Source: Myxococcales bacterium | GTDB lineage: Bacteria > Myxococcota > UBA796 > SXON01 | Assembly (NCBI GenBank): GCA_009692585.1 | Contig: SHYX01000017.1 | Span: 24,479-88,478, forward strand | Direction: 5' to 3' | Length of the DNA: 64,000 nt | Shown here: positions 40,563-49,271 of the stretch, piece by piece | Layout of the letters: every line of letters starts with the position of its first letter | Position numbering within the stretch: the stretch's first letter is position 1 | Made by a program: the position numbers and the translations under genes | The notes under the pieces: generated by a model | Database searches by the model: none | The model's input: only the letters and a program-made list of their open reading frames with translations | What the model was told of the DNA's origin: nothing

Positions 40563-41435
40563 TCAGGCCGCGGGGGCGCGGTTTCGCATCAGTCCCTCCT
40601 GCGCCACTGACGCCACCAGTGTGCCCGCCCGATCGTAGAAGCGGCCGAGCACCAGCCCACGCGCGCCGCTCGCGCTGGGGCTCTCGACGTCGTAGAGCAG
40701 CCACTCGTCGAAGCGGAACGGCCGGTGAAACCACATGGCGTGGTCCAGGCTCGCCACCTGCATGCCGGGCGTCAACCAACTGACCCCATGCGGCATCATC
40801 GCCGTGGGCAGGAAGTTGAAGTCGCTGGCGTAGGCGAGAAGGTAACGATGGACCGCGGGATCATCGGGAAGGCGCCCGTTGGCGCGGTACCAGAGCTGGC
40901 GGCGCGGCGGCAACTTCTTCGGCTTGAGCAGGCTCCACTGCTGAACGGCCCGAATCTCGATCGGGCGGTCGGCCATCGCTTGGGCCCGCAGCGGCTCGGG
41001 GATCTTGTCCGCGACACGCCGCGCCAGCTCCTGCTCGCTCTCCAACTCCTCGGGACCGGGCACCCCCGACGGCATGGGCGCGGCGTGGTCGAAGCCGGGC
41101 TCGTCTCCCTGGAACGAAGCGCTGAGGATGAAGATCGCCTGCCCACGCTGAATCGCGACGACCCGGCGCGTGGTGAAGCTGGTTCCGTCGCGAATGGGAT
41201 CGACCTCGTACACGATCGGATAGCGCGCATCGCCCTGACGGAGGAAGTAGGCGTGCATCGAGTGCACGTGCCGATTGTCGGGCACGGTCTGCGCGGCCGC
41301 CGACAGGCTCTGCCCGAGCACCTGCCCCCCGAACACCGCGCCCCAGCCCAGGTCCTGGCTCTGGCCACGGAAGATGCGTTCTTCGATCCGTTCGAGCCGC
41401 AGGAGCACCAGGAGTTCGCCGAGCACGTCGCGCAT
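40563..41435 (-). CDS. tesB: Acyl-CoA thioesterase II
   Basis: 290 residues (E. coli TesB 286). A double-hotdog cytoplasmic thioesterase that hydrolyses medium- and long-chain acyl-CoA. Family blocks are clear: GWGAVFGGQVLGQSLSAAAQ, HSMHAYFLRQGD, FTTRRVVAIQRG, and near the C-terminus ASLDHAMWFHRPFRFDEWLL with the conserved Asp-His pair. A TAGCCA box ends 9 nt before the ATG. It is divergent from a TraB/GumN lipoprotein gene across 39 bp and converges with the DUF4215 gene. Confidence 0.93.
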   Translation of the reverse strand: MRDVLGELLVLLRLERIEERIFRGQSQDLGWGAVFGGQVLGQSLSAAAQTVPDNRHVHSMHAYFLRQGDARYPIVYEVDPIRDGTSFTTRRVVAIQRGQAIFILSASFQGDEPGFDHAAPMPSGVPGPEELESEQELARRVADKIPEPLRAQAMADRPIEIRAVQQWSLLKPKKLPPRRQLWYRANGRLPDDPAVHRYLLAYASDFNFLPTAMMPHGVSWLTPGMQVASLDHAMWFHRPFRFDEWLLYDVESPSASGARGLVLGRFYDRAGTLVASVAQEGLMRNRAPAA

Positions 41436-41474
41436 GGGCGGCGTTGGCTATCACCGGATGTGTTTCAATGCCCT

Positions 41475-42734
41475 ATGCTCGGAACCCTGCTCGTCCTGAT
41501 GGCCTGCGTCCACCCGACGGCTCCGGTCGCGACCGACGGCATCGCCCGTCCCTCGCGGACGTCGCCGAGACCGGGCCCGGTAGCCGGCGTCGTCCACCCG
41601 CTCAACCTGTGGAACGTCGAGAAGGACGGCCGGACCAGCCACCTGTTCGGCACCTGCCACGTCGGGGTCGCGCTGGACTACGCCCTGCCCCGTCCGGATG
41701 ACGAGAGCCTCACCCGCGCGCGAGTCGTGTACACGGAGGCGCCGCTTGAGTTGGAGTCGGCTGAGGCGCTTGGGGTGGTGTGGTCGGATGCGCGCCTCAG
41801 CGCGCGGTTGTCCGGGCCGGCCTTCGAGCGGCTGGTGCTCGCGGCGCCGGACTTCCCCGCGTCCATCCTCGACCACCTCGTCCCGTGGGCGGCTGCCAGC
41901 GTGCCGATGTTGATGACCGCCCTTGGCGGGAACACCAGGTTCAGCGCGATGGACGTGGAGATCCAGGCGCGGGCGAAACAAGCGGGCATCCCCTCTCGGT
42001 TCGTCGAGACCATCGCCGACCAGGCCGCGATACTGACCGCCGCCGAACCGGCATTCGTCGCCGCACTTGAGGCCGAGCCCGACGTCGTGGAGCAGGAAGC
42101 GGCCTTCCGCGCCCTCAACGACCTCTGCCTGCTCGGAATCGTCGACGAGGCGACCCTGGTGGATCCTGCCGCTCCGGAGACCGAGCCGCTGCTCTTCGCG
42201 CGCAACCGCGCCTGGATCACGACGCTCAACCCCGAGCTGGCCCAGGGCGGTGCCTTCGTCGCCGTCGGAGCGGCGCACATGTTCGGCGCCGACGGGCTGA
42301 TCGGGCTCCTAGAGCGCCAGGGGTACACCGTCACCCGCCGCAGTACCAACCGACCGGCTGAACCCGGGGCGCGCTATGCCGCGCCCGCCGCGACCCCGAC
42401 CTTCGACCGGGCCGTGCTGTCCAGAGTGCAGGCGGAGCTTGGACCTACGTTGGCCGAGGCGCTGTGCGCGGACCGATCGATGGTGCGGACCTGCTTCGTC
42501 GCCGAGGCCGAGGAGTGTCGCAGTCGGGTCCACGCCGACGTCGGGCTGTGCCTGGTCCAGCACGCGCCCAAGCTCGCCGACGCGGGGCCGGACCCCGCGA
42601 TCACCCAGGCGGTGGCGGGGTGCGCGGTCGCGGGGCTGGCGCTGGACGCCATGGTCCACGAACGCTTCGCCGACGCGCCGATGTGTCGGGCGATGCAGGA
42701 TGCGATGAAGGCGGCGGGCAGAGCCGGCGATTGA
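41475..42734 (+). CDS. TraB/GumN-family lipoprotein
   Basis: 419 residues. MLGTLLVLMAC is a short lipoprotein signal. The family motifs appear in order: HLFGTCHVGVALDYALP (first GxxH-like motif, near residue 60), a region around VYTEAPLELE, and AFVAVGAAHMFGADGLIGLLERQGYTVTR (second motif with His, near residue 270). These match the TraB/GumN (Tiki-like) fold, whose members include metal-dependent proteases. About 120 extra C-terminal residues with six Cys residues follow, unlike typical GumN proteins. Probably periplasmic; substrate unknown. Confidence 0.85.
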   Translation: MLGTLLVLMACVHPTAPVATDGIARPSRTSPRPGPVAGVVHPLNLWNVEKDGRTSHLFGTCHVGVALDYALPRPDDESLTRARVVYTEAPLELESAEALGVVWSDARLSARLSGPAFERLVLAAPDFPASILDHLVPWAAASVPMLMTALGGNTRFSAMDVEIQARAKQAGIPSRFVETIADQAAILTAAEPAFVAALEAEPDVVEQEAAFRALNDLCLLGIVDEATLVDPAAPETEPLLFARNRAWITTLNPELAQGGAFVAVGAAHMFGADGLIGLLERQGYTVTRRSTNRPAEPGARYAAPAATPTFDRAVLSRVQAELGPTLAEALCADRSMVRTCFVAEAEECRSRVHADVGLCLVQHAPKLADAGPDPAITQAVAGCAVAGLALDAMVHERFADAPMCRAMQDAMKAAGRAGD

Positions 42735-42757
42735 CATGTAAACCCATGCCGCCGGCG

Positions 42758-43828
42758 TCACACCGTGAACCGCTCCCACGGGGCCAGATCCGGCGGGCCC
42801 CAGGTCGCCCAGAGCTCCCGGGTGGCGGGCCGGACCACCAGCGCGCCGCTGGTCTCGATGTGGCTGGGCGGACCGCCGTGGCGGCAGATGCACGTCGGCT
42901 CCGCCATCAGCGCCTGTAGCCGAGCGACATCCACCGGACCCTCCGCGAGCAGGGTCTGGGCGGTGCGCAGCCGATCCCGGGACGAGGCCAACAGCCCCGC
43001 ATCACGCTTGGCCTCGTGGACGGCGGTGGCGGCATGCACACAGTGGTTGGTGTGCACGATCGGCGTGCCGCCCAGGACCTCCTCGACCTGGACCCGCGCA
43101 CTGGCCTCGACGTTGACTCCCCGCCCGGCGGCGTCCATCACGAGGTAGTCGTGGCCCCCGGCGAGGCGTGCGGCCCGGATGCGGGCGAGCGCGCCCTCCA
43201 GCGTGGTCTGCGCCAGGACCTCCCGCACCACGAAATTCCAGGTCACGCCGATGCGGCCGTCGGTGCAGACGAGGTTGTTGATGCCGACCGTCAGGCCGGC
43301 CTCGTTGACGCCGATCTGGCCCAGGCAGCCCACCGTCGAAAAGACCAGGCACGCCGGTCCCTCCTCCGGCCTGATGTCGAGCATGACCACGTGCGGGGTC
43401 GCCGAATCGTGCATGTCCCAGGTCTGGGCGAAGAGGCCGCCGAGCCCGCCGGTGCGGGCGGGAGGCACCAGGACCGCGGTGCAGTCGTCCTCCTCGAAGC
43501 CCGGGCCGCCTTCGGCACGCACCACGTCGACGAAGTCGGTGAATCCGCCCACGATGAGCGCGGCCTCGACCGACACCCCCGCGGCCTCGGCGAGCGCCTC
43601 CAACTCGTCCATCAAGCCCGGCGCGTACGCGCGATGGGCCGGAAGCAGGCGGCGCGCGAGGTGGAGCACCTCGTCCCGGGTGGCGGGCCGGCCCGCCCAA
43701 AGCCCGTTCGCAGCGAGCCCGATGCGCTCGTCGGCGTAGTCCCGGATCGCGACGGCGTGGGCCTCGCCGTGGGCATGACCGCGCGACCGGGCGCTGCCGG
43801 ACAACCGCGTGACAACCAGCGCGCTCAC
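42758..43828 (-). CDS. C45-family N-terminal-nucleophile peptidase/acyltransferase
   Basis: 356 residues, GTG start overlapping the aminotransferase stop (GTGA). Cys116 in FEEDDCTAVLVPP fits the autocatalytic cleavage site, where Cys becomes the N-terminal nucleophile, as in acyl-CoA:6-aminopenicillanate acyltransferase. Further blocks are FAQTWDMHDSATPHVVMLDI, GQIGVNEAGLTVGINNL and TPIVHTNHCVH. The family hydrolyses or transfers amide-linked acyl groups. Coupled to a class III aminotransferase, it may act on an N-acylated amino acid (inference). No signal peptide is seen. Confidence 0.85.
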   Translation of the reverse strand: MSALVVTRLSGSARSRGHAHGEAHAVAIRDYADERIGLAANGLWAGRPATRDEVLHLARRLLPAHRAYAPGLMDELEALAEAAGVSVEAALIVGGFTDFVDVVRAEGGPGFEEDDCTAVLVPPARTGGLGGLFAQTWDMHDSATPHVVMLDIRPEEGPACLVFSTVGCLGQIGVNEAGLTVGINNLVCTDGRIGVTWNFVVREVLAQTTLEGALARIRAARLAGGHDYLVMDAAGRGVNVEASARVQVEEVLGGTPIVHTNHCVHAATAVHEAKRDAGLLASSRDRLRTAQTLLAEGPVDVARLQALMAEPTCICRHGGPPSHIETSGALVVRPATRELWATWGPPDLAPWERFTV

Positions 43829-45198
43829 GCCGCGCCCAGCCGCCCGGCAACGGCCGCCACCGACGCATCGAGCACGTCCATCCCCTCGTTCACCTCGGCG
43901 TCGGTCAGGTTCAGCGGCGGCAACAGCCGCACACAGTTGCTGTAGAGTCCGGCGCGGATGGTCACCAGGCCCCGCGTCAGCGTTTCGGCGTTGACCGCCT
44001 GGGTGGCCTCCAACCACGGCTCCTTGGTGACGGGGTCCTTGACCAGCTCGATGGCCAGCATCGGCCCCAGGCCGCGAACGTCTCCGATCAGGCGCGGAAA
44101 GCGCGCCTGGAGCGCGCAAAGCCGACCCCGGATCGTCGCCGCCACCTCGTTGGCGCGGGCCAGGAAGCCCGGGGCGGTGATGATGTCGAGCGCGGCGAGC
44201 GCCGCGACACAGGCCATCGGGCTGCCCGAGTACGTGCCACCGAGGCCGCCGGGGTGCGGAGCGTCCATCACCTCGGCGCGCCCCACAATCGCCGAGATCG
44301 GCATCCCCGCGCCGAGGGACTTTGCGGTGGTGAGCACGTCGGGGACCACTCCGGCATGCTCGCAGGCCCACAGCGTTCCGGTGCGCCCCATCCCGCATTG
44401 GACCTCGTCGGCGACCAGCAGCATGCCGTGCTGATCACAGAGCGCACGAAGCTTGCGCAGCCACGCGGCCGGTGCCGGCAGGAACCCCCCCTCGCCTTGC
44501 ACCGGCTCGACCACCACGCACGCGACGTGGCTGGGATCGACGTAGGCGGTGAAGGAGTGGTCGAGTTGGGCACAGTGCCAGGCGATCCAGTCCGCTTCGG
44601 TGGTGGCCGGAGGGCGCCGATACATCGTCGGGAACGGGAGACGGTAGATCTCGGGCGCGAAGGGCCCGAAGCCCTTCTTGAACAGATTGAATTTCGAGGT
44701 CATCGCCAGCGTCAGGTTGGTGCGCCCGTGGTACGCGCCCTCGAAGACGACCACGCCCTGGCGGCGGGTGGAGGCGCGGCAGATGTGCACCGCGGTTTCG
44801 AGCGCTTCGGCGCCGCTGTTCATCAGCGCGGTCCGCTTCGGGGCCGGCCCCGGCGCCAGGGCGTTGAGCCGCTCCGCCAGCAGTACGGAACTTTCATGTG
44901 TCGCGATGATCGAACACATGTGCACGAGCTCGGCCGCCTGCTTCTGGAGCGCTGCCACCACGCTGTCCGGGGTGTGTCCCACCGCCAGCATCCCGATGCC
45001 GCCGGCGAAGTCGAGCACGGTGTTTCCGTCGAGATCGGTCATCGTCGCGCCGTGCGCATGGGCGATGGCGAGCCCCGTCAGCTTGGCGGCCCCCGAGGGC
45101 ATCGCGGCCTCACGGCGGGCGACGAGGGCGCGGCTCTTGGGACCAGGGAGTTCGGTGACGAGGTGGATGGCGGGCATGCGGAATTCTAACGCGCTCAC
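43825..45198 (-). CDS. Class III PLP aminotransferase, 4-aminobutyrate aminotransferase-like
   Basis: 457 residues from a GTG at 45198 that overlaps the SNF2 stop (GTGA) and has GGAG 8 nt upstream; an ATG at 45177 is the alternative. PLP-fold landmarks: NSGAEALETAVHICRAS (phosphate cup), VFEGAYHGRTNLTLAMT, VVVEPVQGEGGF, LLVADEVQCGMGRTG (PLP-contacting Asp) and TTAKSLGAGMPISAIVG (Schiff-base Lys). These are GabT-type rather than ornithine-aminotransferase-specific. It transfers an amino group from an omega-amino acid to a 2-oxoacid; the exact substrate is open. It is sandwiched between a DNA translocase and a C45 enzyme. Confidence 0.9.
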   Translation of the reverse strand: MSALEFRMPAIHLVTELPGPKSRALVARREAAMPSGAAKLTGLAIAHAHGATMTDLDGNTVLDFAGGIGMLAVGHTPDSVVAALQKQAAELVHMCSIIATHESSVLLAERLNALAPGPAPKRTALMNSGAEALETAVHICRASTRRQGVVVFEGAYHGRTNLTLAMTSKFNLFKKGFGPFAPEIYRLPFPTMYRRPPATTEADWIAWHCAQLDHSFTAYVDPSHVACVVVEPVQGEGGFLPAPAAWLRKLRALCDQHGMLLVADEVQCGMGRTGTLWACEHAGVVPDVLTTAKSLGAGMPISAIVGRAEVMDAPHPGGLGGTYSGSPMACVAALAALDIITAPGFLARANEVAATIRGRLCALQARFPRLIGDVRGLGPMLAIELVKDPVTKEPWLEATQAVNAETLTRGLVTIRAGLYSNCVRLLPPLNLTDAEVNEGMDVLDASVAAVAGRLGAA

Positions 45199-47978
45199 GA
45201 GAAGAGCTCCGCCAACTCGTCCCCCGTCAGCGCCTTCGCCAGCGCGTCTTCGTCCAGCGCCGCGTTGACCAGCTCCCGCTTTCGATCCTGGAGCGCCAAG
45301 ATGCGCTCCTCGACGGTGTCCTCGGCGATGAGCCGCATCGAAACCACGGGGCGGGTCTGGCCGATGCGATGGGCGCGGTCGGTGGCCTGGTCTTCGACGG
45401 CCGGATTCCACCACGGGTCGAGGTGCACGACGTAGTCGGCGCTGGTCAGGTTCAGGCCGGTGCCGCCCGCCTTGAGCGACAGCAGGAAGATCGGCGGCCC
45501 GTCCGGGTCGGAGAAGCGAGCGATCTCCGCCTCGCGATCGCGTGTCGCTCCGTCCAGACGGCACCAGTCCCAGCCGCCGGCGCGCAGCGCGGGCTCCACG
45601 AGGTCCAACATCGAGGTCCACTGCGAGAAGATGAGGATGCGATGACCGTCGGCGACCAGTTCGTCGAGCGTTTCGACCAGGAGCTGGAGCTTGGCGCTTC
45701 CCAGCGCGCGGTCACCCCCCGGCAGCAGGCCCGGGTGACAGGCCGCCTGCCGCATGCGCAAGAGCACCTCCAACACCTGGAGCCAGCCCTTGCCGCCGGC
45801 AAGCATGCGCCGGGCGTCGGCGGCCGACAAGCTGCGGACGGCGTCGTACAGGCTGCGCTCCCGGTCGCCGAGCGCGCATCGCAGCACCACGTCGGTGCGG
45901 CTGGGAAGCTCGGGGGCGACCTCGACTTTCTTCCGGCGGAGCGTGAAGGGCCGGATGCGCCGGCGCAGGCTGTCACGCGCGGTCCGGCTCCCGGATTCCA
46001 TCGGCCCGGAGAACCGTTCCCGGAACGACCGCCGCGAGCCGAGCAGGCCCGGATTCGCCACGTGCATCGCCGACCAGAGCTCATCGAGCCGGTTCTCTAT
46101 CGGGGTGCCCGTCACGCACAGGCGCAGGTCGGCGTCGACGGCCCGCGCGGCTTCCGCGGTCTGGGACTCGGGGTTCTTGATCGCCTGGGCCTCGTCGAAG
46201 AGCACCGTCGTCCACCGTTCGGCGAGACGCTCGCGATCGAGGCGGAGCACCGCCCAGGTGGTGATGACCACGTCCGCGCCGACGTCGAGCTGGCGACGCG
46301 GCCCGTGGAAGAGGGTCACCCGCAGGTCGGGGCGGAACCGCGCCGCCTCCCGCGCCCAGTTCCCCAACACCGACGTGGGCGCGATGACCAGGTGCCGCCC
46401 GGGACCGAGTGAAGCGAGACACTGGACCGTCTTGCCCAGTCCCATGTCGTCGGCGAGGATGCCGCCCATGCCGACGCTGCGCAGCCACACGATCCAGTCC
46501 ACGCCGCGCTGTTGGTAGGGGCGCAACACCCCGCGGAAGCCCGCCGGCAGGGGCGCGGGCGGCACCGCGGTGAAGTCGCCGGCCAGCGCGCGCAGCGCCG
46601 CGAGCGCGGGAGGGGGCTCGACGCCCAGCTCGTCCAGCGCCTGGAGGGCGAGGCCCGCCTGGCCACGCCCCAGCCGCCCGCCACCTTCGTCCTGGGCGTC
46701 CAGCAGCTCTGCGAGCACGGCGCCGTGCCGATCGAGCCACTCGTGCGGCACCGGGCGCCAGCCTCCGGCCAGGAGCGGGACCAGCGGGGCGTGGGCGCGC
46801 CAGGCGTCGACCAGCGCGCGCGGATCGAAGCCCCCCCCCACCTCCACCACGAAGCCGTCGCCCCGCTCGCGGAGCGCGACCGAGGGGTCCGCCCCGCCCC
46901 CGGTCAGCCTGAAGTCGGGCGCGCTCGCCAGGATCGTCTCGCGCGCCCCGGCCGGCAACGCCGCGATCCAGCGGACCGCCTCAGCGCCCTCGCGCTCCAC
47001 CGGCACCCCCACGGGCACCCCGGCGTCGCAGAGCCGGCGCTCGGCGTCGAGGTCGCGGGTGGGCACCACGCGGGCGTCCAGGCGGCGCAGCTCTCCGTGC
47101 TCGACGCGAGCGTACGCAGGGTCTCCGTACACCACGCGGGCCTGGGCGCGCAGCCGGTGTCCGTCGGCGACCACCTCCCAGGCGAGTCTGGGTGGGTCGC
47201 GACGCGCATCGGGCAGGCGGGCGGTGCGGACCTCGACCTCGACGAGCTTGCGGAGCCCCGGCAAGAAGTCGGTCACCAACCGCCCGGCCTCCTTGGGGCC
47301 GAAGACCACACCCTGCACCAGGCGCTGCTTCAGGCCGAGGTCGATCGCCACGTCGCCGATCGGCCGCAGCGTGTCGCCCATACGCAGGATGCCGTTGACG
47401 AAGGCTTCGTCGATGCCCGGGCGCCGCACCAGCCGCACCCGCCAGCCGTCCCCGTCGTCCTGCACCACGACCATCGGCTCGACGGGTTCGGGTGCGCAGC
47501 GGATCGGCGCCCCGTCGAGCGTGACCACCAACCCCCGGAGTGGGCCCAGCGCTGCTTGCAGCAGGCCGCGCGGCGCGCCGGGCCGTCCCCACCATCCCGC
47601 GAGCACGCGGTTCACCGCCTCGTCCTCGGGGCGACGGGGGGCGCCGGCCGGCACCACGCGGTCGAACACCAGGCCCGACTCGTCGCGACGAAGCCGGTAC
47701 ATGACCGCCGATGCCGGTGTCGGCGACTGCGTCAGCAGGGCCTCCTCGACCGCGACCACCGCCGCCACCACGTGGGCGCATGCGCCAACTTCGGCGCCGC
47801 AGGTGCAGTCCCAGTCCTCGCCATCGAGCCACACCTCGAACCCTTCCTCCCGACCCGCCACGGCCACGAGGTAGCGGTCTGCCGCCAGTCGACGCACCCC
47901 CCCGGCCCGGGCGTAGGCCCCGCCCCGGCCGAAGAGCGCCGCCGGCGCAGCGCGGCGAACCCGGTCCATGAGCGACAT
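45195..47978 (-). CDS. SNF2-family DNA translocase/helicase with SWIM zinc finger
   Basis: 927 residues. The N-terminal SWIM zinc finger is CTCGAEVGACAH near residue 57-68 (CxCxnCxH). A middle region precedes the SNF2 ATPase: Walker A-type DDMGLGKTVQ near 513, LFDEAQAIKN near 595 (DEAQ rather than DEAH) and TGTPIENRLDELW. The C-terminal helicase lobe has ILIFSQWTSMLDLV, LSLKAGGTGLNLTSADYVVH and DRAHRIGQTRPV. It probably remodels DNA-protein complexes. A TAGCAG box 8 nt before the ATG suggests a leaderless message. Its stop couples to the aminotransferase start; it is divergent from pilC. Confidence 0.93.
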   Translation of the reverse strand: MSLMDRVRRAAPAALFGRGGAYARAGGVRRLAADRYLVAVAGREEGFEVWLDGEDWDCTCGAEVGACAHVVAAVVAVEEALLTQSPTPASAVMYRLRRDESGLVFDRVVPAGAPRRPEDEAVNRVLAGWWGRPGAPRGLLQAALGPLRGLVVTLDGAPIRCAPEPVEPMVVVQDDGDGWRVRLVRRPGIDEAFVNGILRMGDTLRPIGDVAIDLGLKQRLVQGVVFGPKEAGRLVTDFLPGLRKLVEVEVRTARLPDARRDPPRLAWEVVADGHRLRAQARVVYGDPAYARVEHGELRRLDARVVPTRDLDAERRLCDAGVPVGVPVEREGAEAVRWIAALPAGARETILASAPDFRLTGGGADPSVALRERGDGFVVEVGGGFDPRALVDAWRAHAPLVPLLAGGWRPVPHEWLDRHGAVLAELLDAQDEGGGRLGRGQAGLALQALDELGVEPPPALAALRALAGDFTAVPPAPLPAGFRGVLRPYQQRGVDWIVWLRSVGMGGILADDMGLGKTVQCLASLGPGRHLVIAPTSVLGNWAREAARFRPDLRVTLFHGPRRQLDVGADVVITTWAVLRLDRERLAERWTTVLFDEAQAIKNPESQTAEAARAVDADLRLCVTGTPIENRLDELWSAMHVANPGLLGSRRSFRERFSGPMESGSRTARDSLRRRIRPFTLRRKKVEVAPELPSRTDVVLRCALGDRERSLYDAVRSLSAADARRMLAGGKGWLQVLEVLLRMRQAACHPGLLPGGDRALGSAKLQLLVETLDELVADGHRILIFSQWTSMLDLVEPALRAGGWDWCRLDGATRDREAEIARFSDPDGPPIFLLSLKAGGTGLNLTSADYVVHLDPWWNPAVEDQATDRAHRIGQTRPVVSMRLIAEDTVEERILALQDRKRELVNAALDEDALAKALTGDELAELFS

Positions 47979-48044
47979 CGGCCTGCTGCTAACCCCGCCG
48001 CCACCGGCAGTGTGCTACCATCGCGGGTCGGGGAGTGCTGAGCG

Positions 48045-49268
48045 ATGGCCGTTTTTGCATACGAGGGGAAGACCGCCCAGGGCGAGACCCGCAAGGGAAA
48101 GATCGACGCGGCCGATCAGGCCTCCGCGCGCAACAAGCTGCGTGAGATGCGCATCAGTGCCACGTCGGTGACCGAGTCCAAGTCGGCGCTGGACCTGCAG
48201 ATCAACATCCCCCTCCCGGCGTTCCTCAAGCCGAGCGTCAGTCTGCGCGACCTGGTGATCTTCTCGCGGCAGTTCGCCACGATGATCGACTCCGGGCTGC
48301 CGCTCGTCCAATGCCTGGACATCCTGTCAACGCAGTCCGAGAACCAGACCATGCGCGACCAGCTCAAGGTGGTCAAGGAAAAGGTGGAGAGCGGGAACAC
48401 CTTCGCCGAAGCGCTCAAGACCTACCCCCAGACCTTCGACGACCTGTACGTCAACCTCGTCGCCGCCGGCGAGGTGGGCGGCATGCTCGACACCATCATG
48501 AACCGCCTCGCGGCCTACCTGGAAAAGAACCAGAGGCTGATCCGGCAGGTCAAGGGGGCGATGTCCTATCCCATCGTGGTGCTGGCCGTGGCCGGGGTGG
48601 TGATCGCCATCCTGCTCACCAAGGTCGTCCCCACTTTCGAGGACATGTTCGCCGACTTCGGCGCGGCGCTCCCGGCGCCCACGCAGTTCGTCATCGCGTT
48701 GTCGAAGTGGCTCACCGCGAACATCGGGTACTGCATCATCGGGATGGTCCTGGCCTACGTCGCGTTCGTGCAGATCACCCGTACCGCCAAGGGTAAGTAC
48801 GCGTTTCACTCGATCCTCATCAAGCTGCCGCTGTTCGGCGACATCATCGTCAAGGTCGGCGTGGCTCGTTTCTGCCGTACGTTGTCGACCATGATCAGCT
48901 CCGGCGTGCCGATCCTGGAGGCCCTGGACATCTGCTCCCGCACCGCCGGCAATGTCGTCATCGAGGAGGCGATCCAGTCGGCCAGTCGCAGCATCAGCGA
49001 GGGCCGCACCATCGCCGAGCCGCTGTTGGAGTCCAAGGTGTTCCCGCCAATGGTCTGCCAGATGGTGGGCGTCGGCGAGGCCACCGGCGCGCTGGACGTG
49101 ATGTTGAGCAAGATCGCGGACTTCTACGACGAGGAGGTCGATGCCGCGGTCGGTTCGCTCACCGCCGCCCTCGAGCCGATGATCATGGCCTTCCTGGGCG
49201 TCGTGGTCGGGGGTCTGGTCATCGCCATGTACATGCCGATCTTCGAGATGGCCGGAAACATCAACTAA
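48045..49268 (+). CDS. pilC: Type IV pilus inner-membrane assembly protein PilC
   Basis: 407 residues, the family's usual length. PilC/GspF proteins form the inner-membrane platform of the pilus motor. The start MAVFAYEGKTAQGETRKGKI is typical. Two repeated GspF domains follow (FSRQFATMIDSGLPLVQCLD near 70, FCRTLSTMISSGVPILEALD near 275), with helices at about 175-200, 225-245 and 380-400. The start is backed by GGGGAG 9 nt upstream and a TGCTACCAT extended -10. It heads pilC-pilS-pilR-pilA, as in Myxococcus where pilB and pilT usually precede; neither motor ATPase is in the window. Confidence 0.95.
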   Translation: MAVFAYEGKTAQGETRKGKIDAADQASARNKLREMRISATSVTESKSALDLQINIPLPAFLKPSVSLRDLVIFSRQFATMIDSGLPLVQCLDILSTQSENQTMRDQLKVVKEKVESGNTFAEALKTYPQTFDDLYVNLVAAGEVGGMLDTIMNRLAAYLEKNQRLIRQVKGAMSYPIVVLAVAGVVIAILLTKVVPTFEDMFADFGAALPAPTQFVIALSKWLTANIGYCIIGMVLAYVAFVQITRTAKGKYAFHSILIKLPLFGDIIVKVGVARFCRTLSTMISSGVPILEALDICSRTAGNVVIEEAIQSASRSISEGRTIAEPLLESKVFPPMVCQMVGVGEATGALDVMLSKIADFYDEEVDAAVGSLTAALEPMIMAFLGVVVGGLVIAMYMPIFEMAGNIN

Positions 49269-49271
49269 GCC

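Noticed and set aside
45369..48041. Plus-strand frames over the SNF2 gene
   Set aside because: The minus strand holds Walker A, DEAQ and helicase motifs in order; the plus frames have no recognisable domain.
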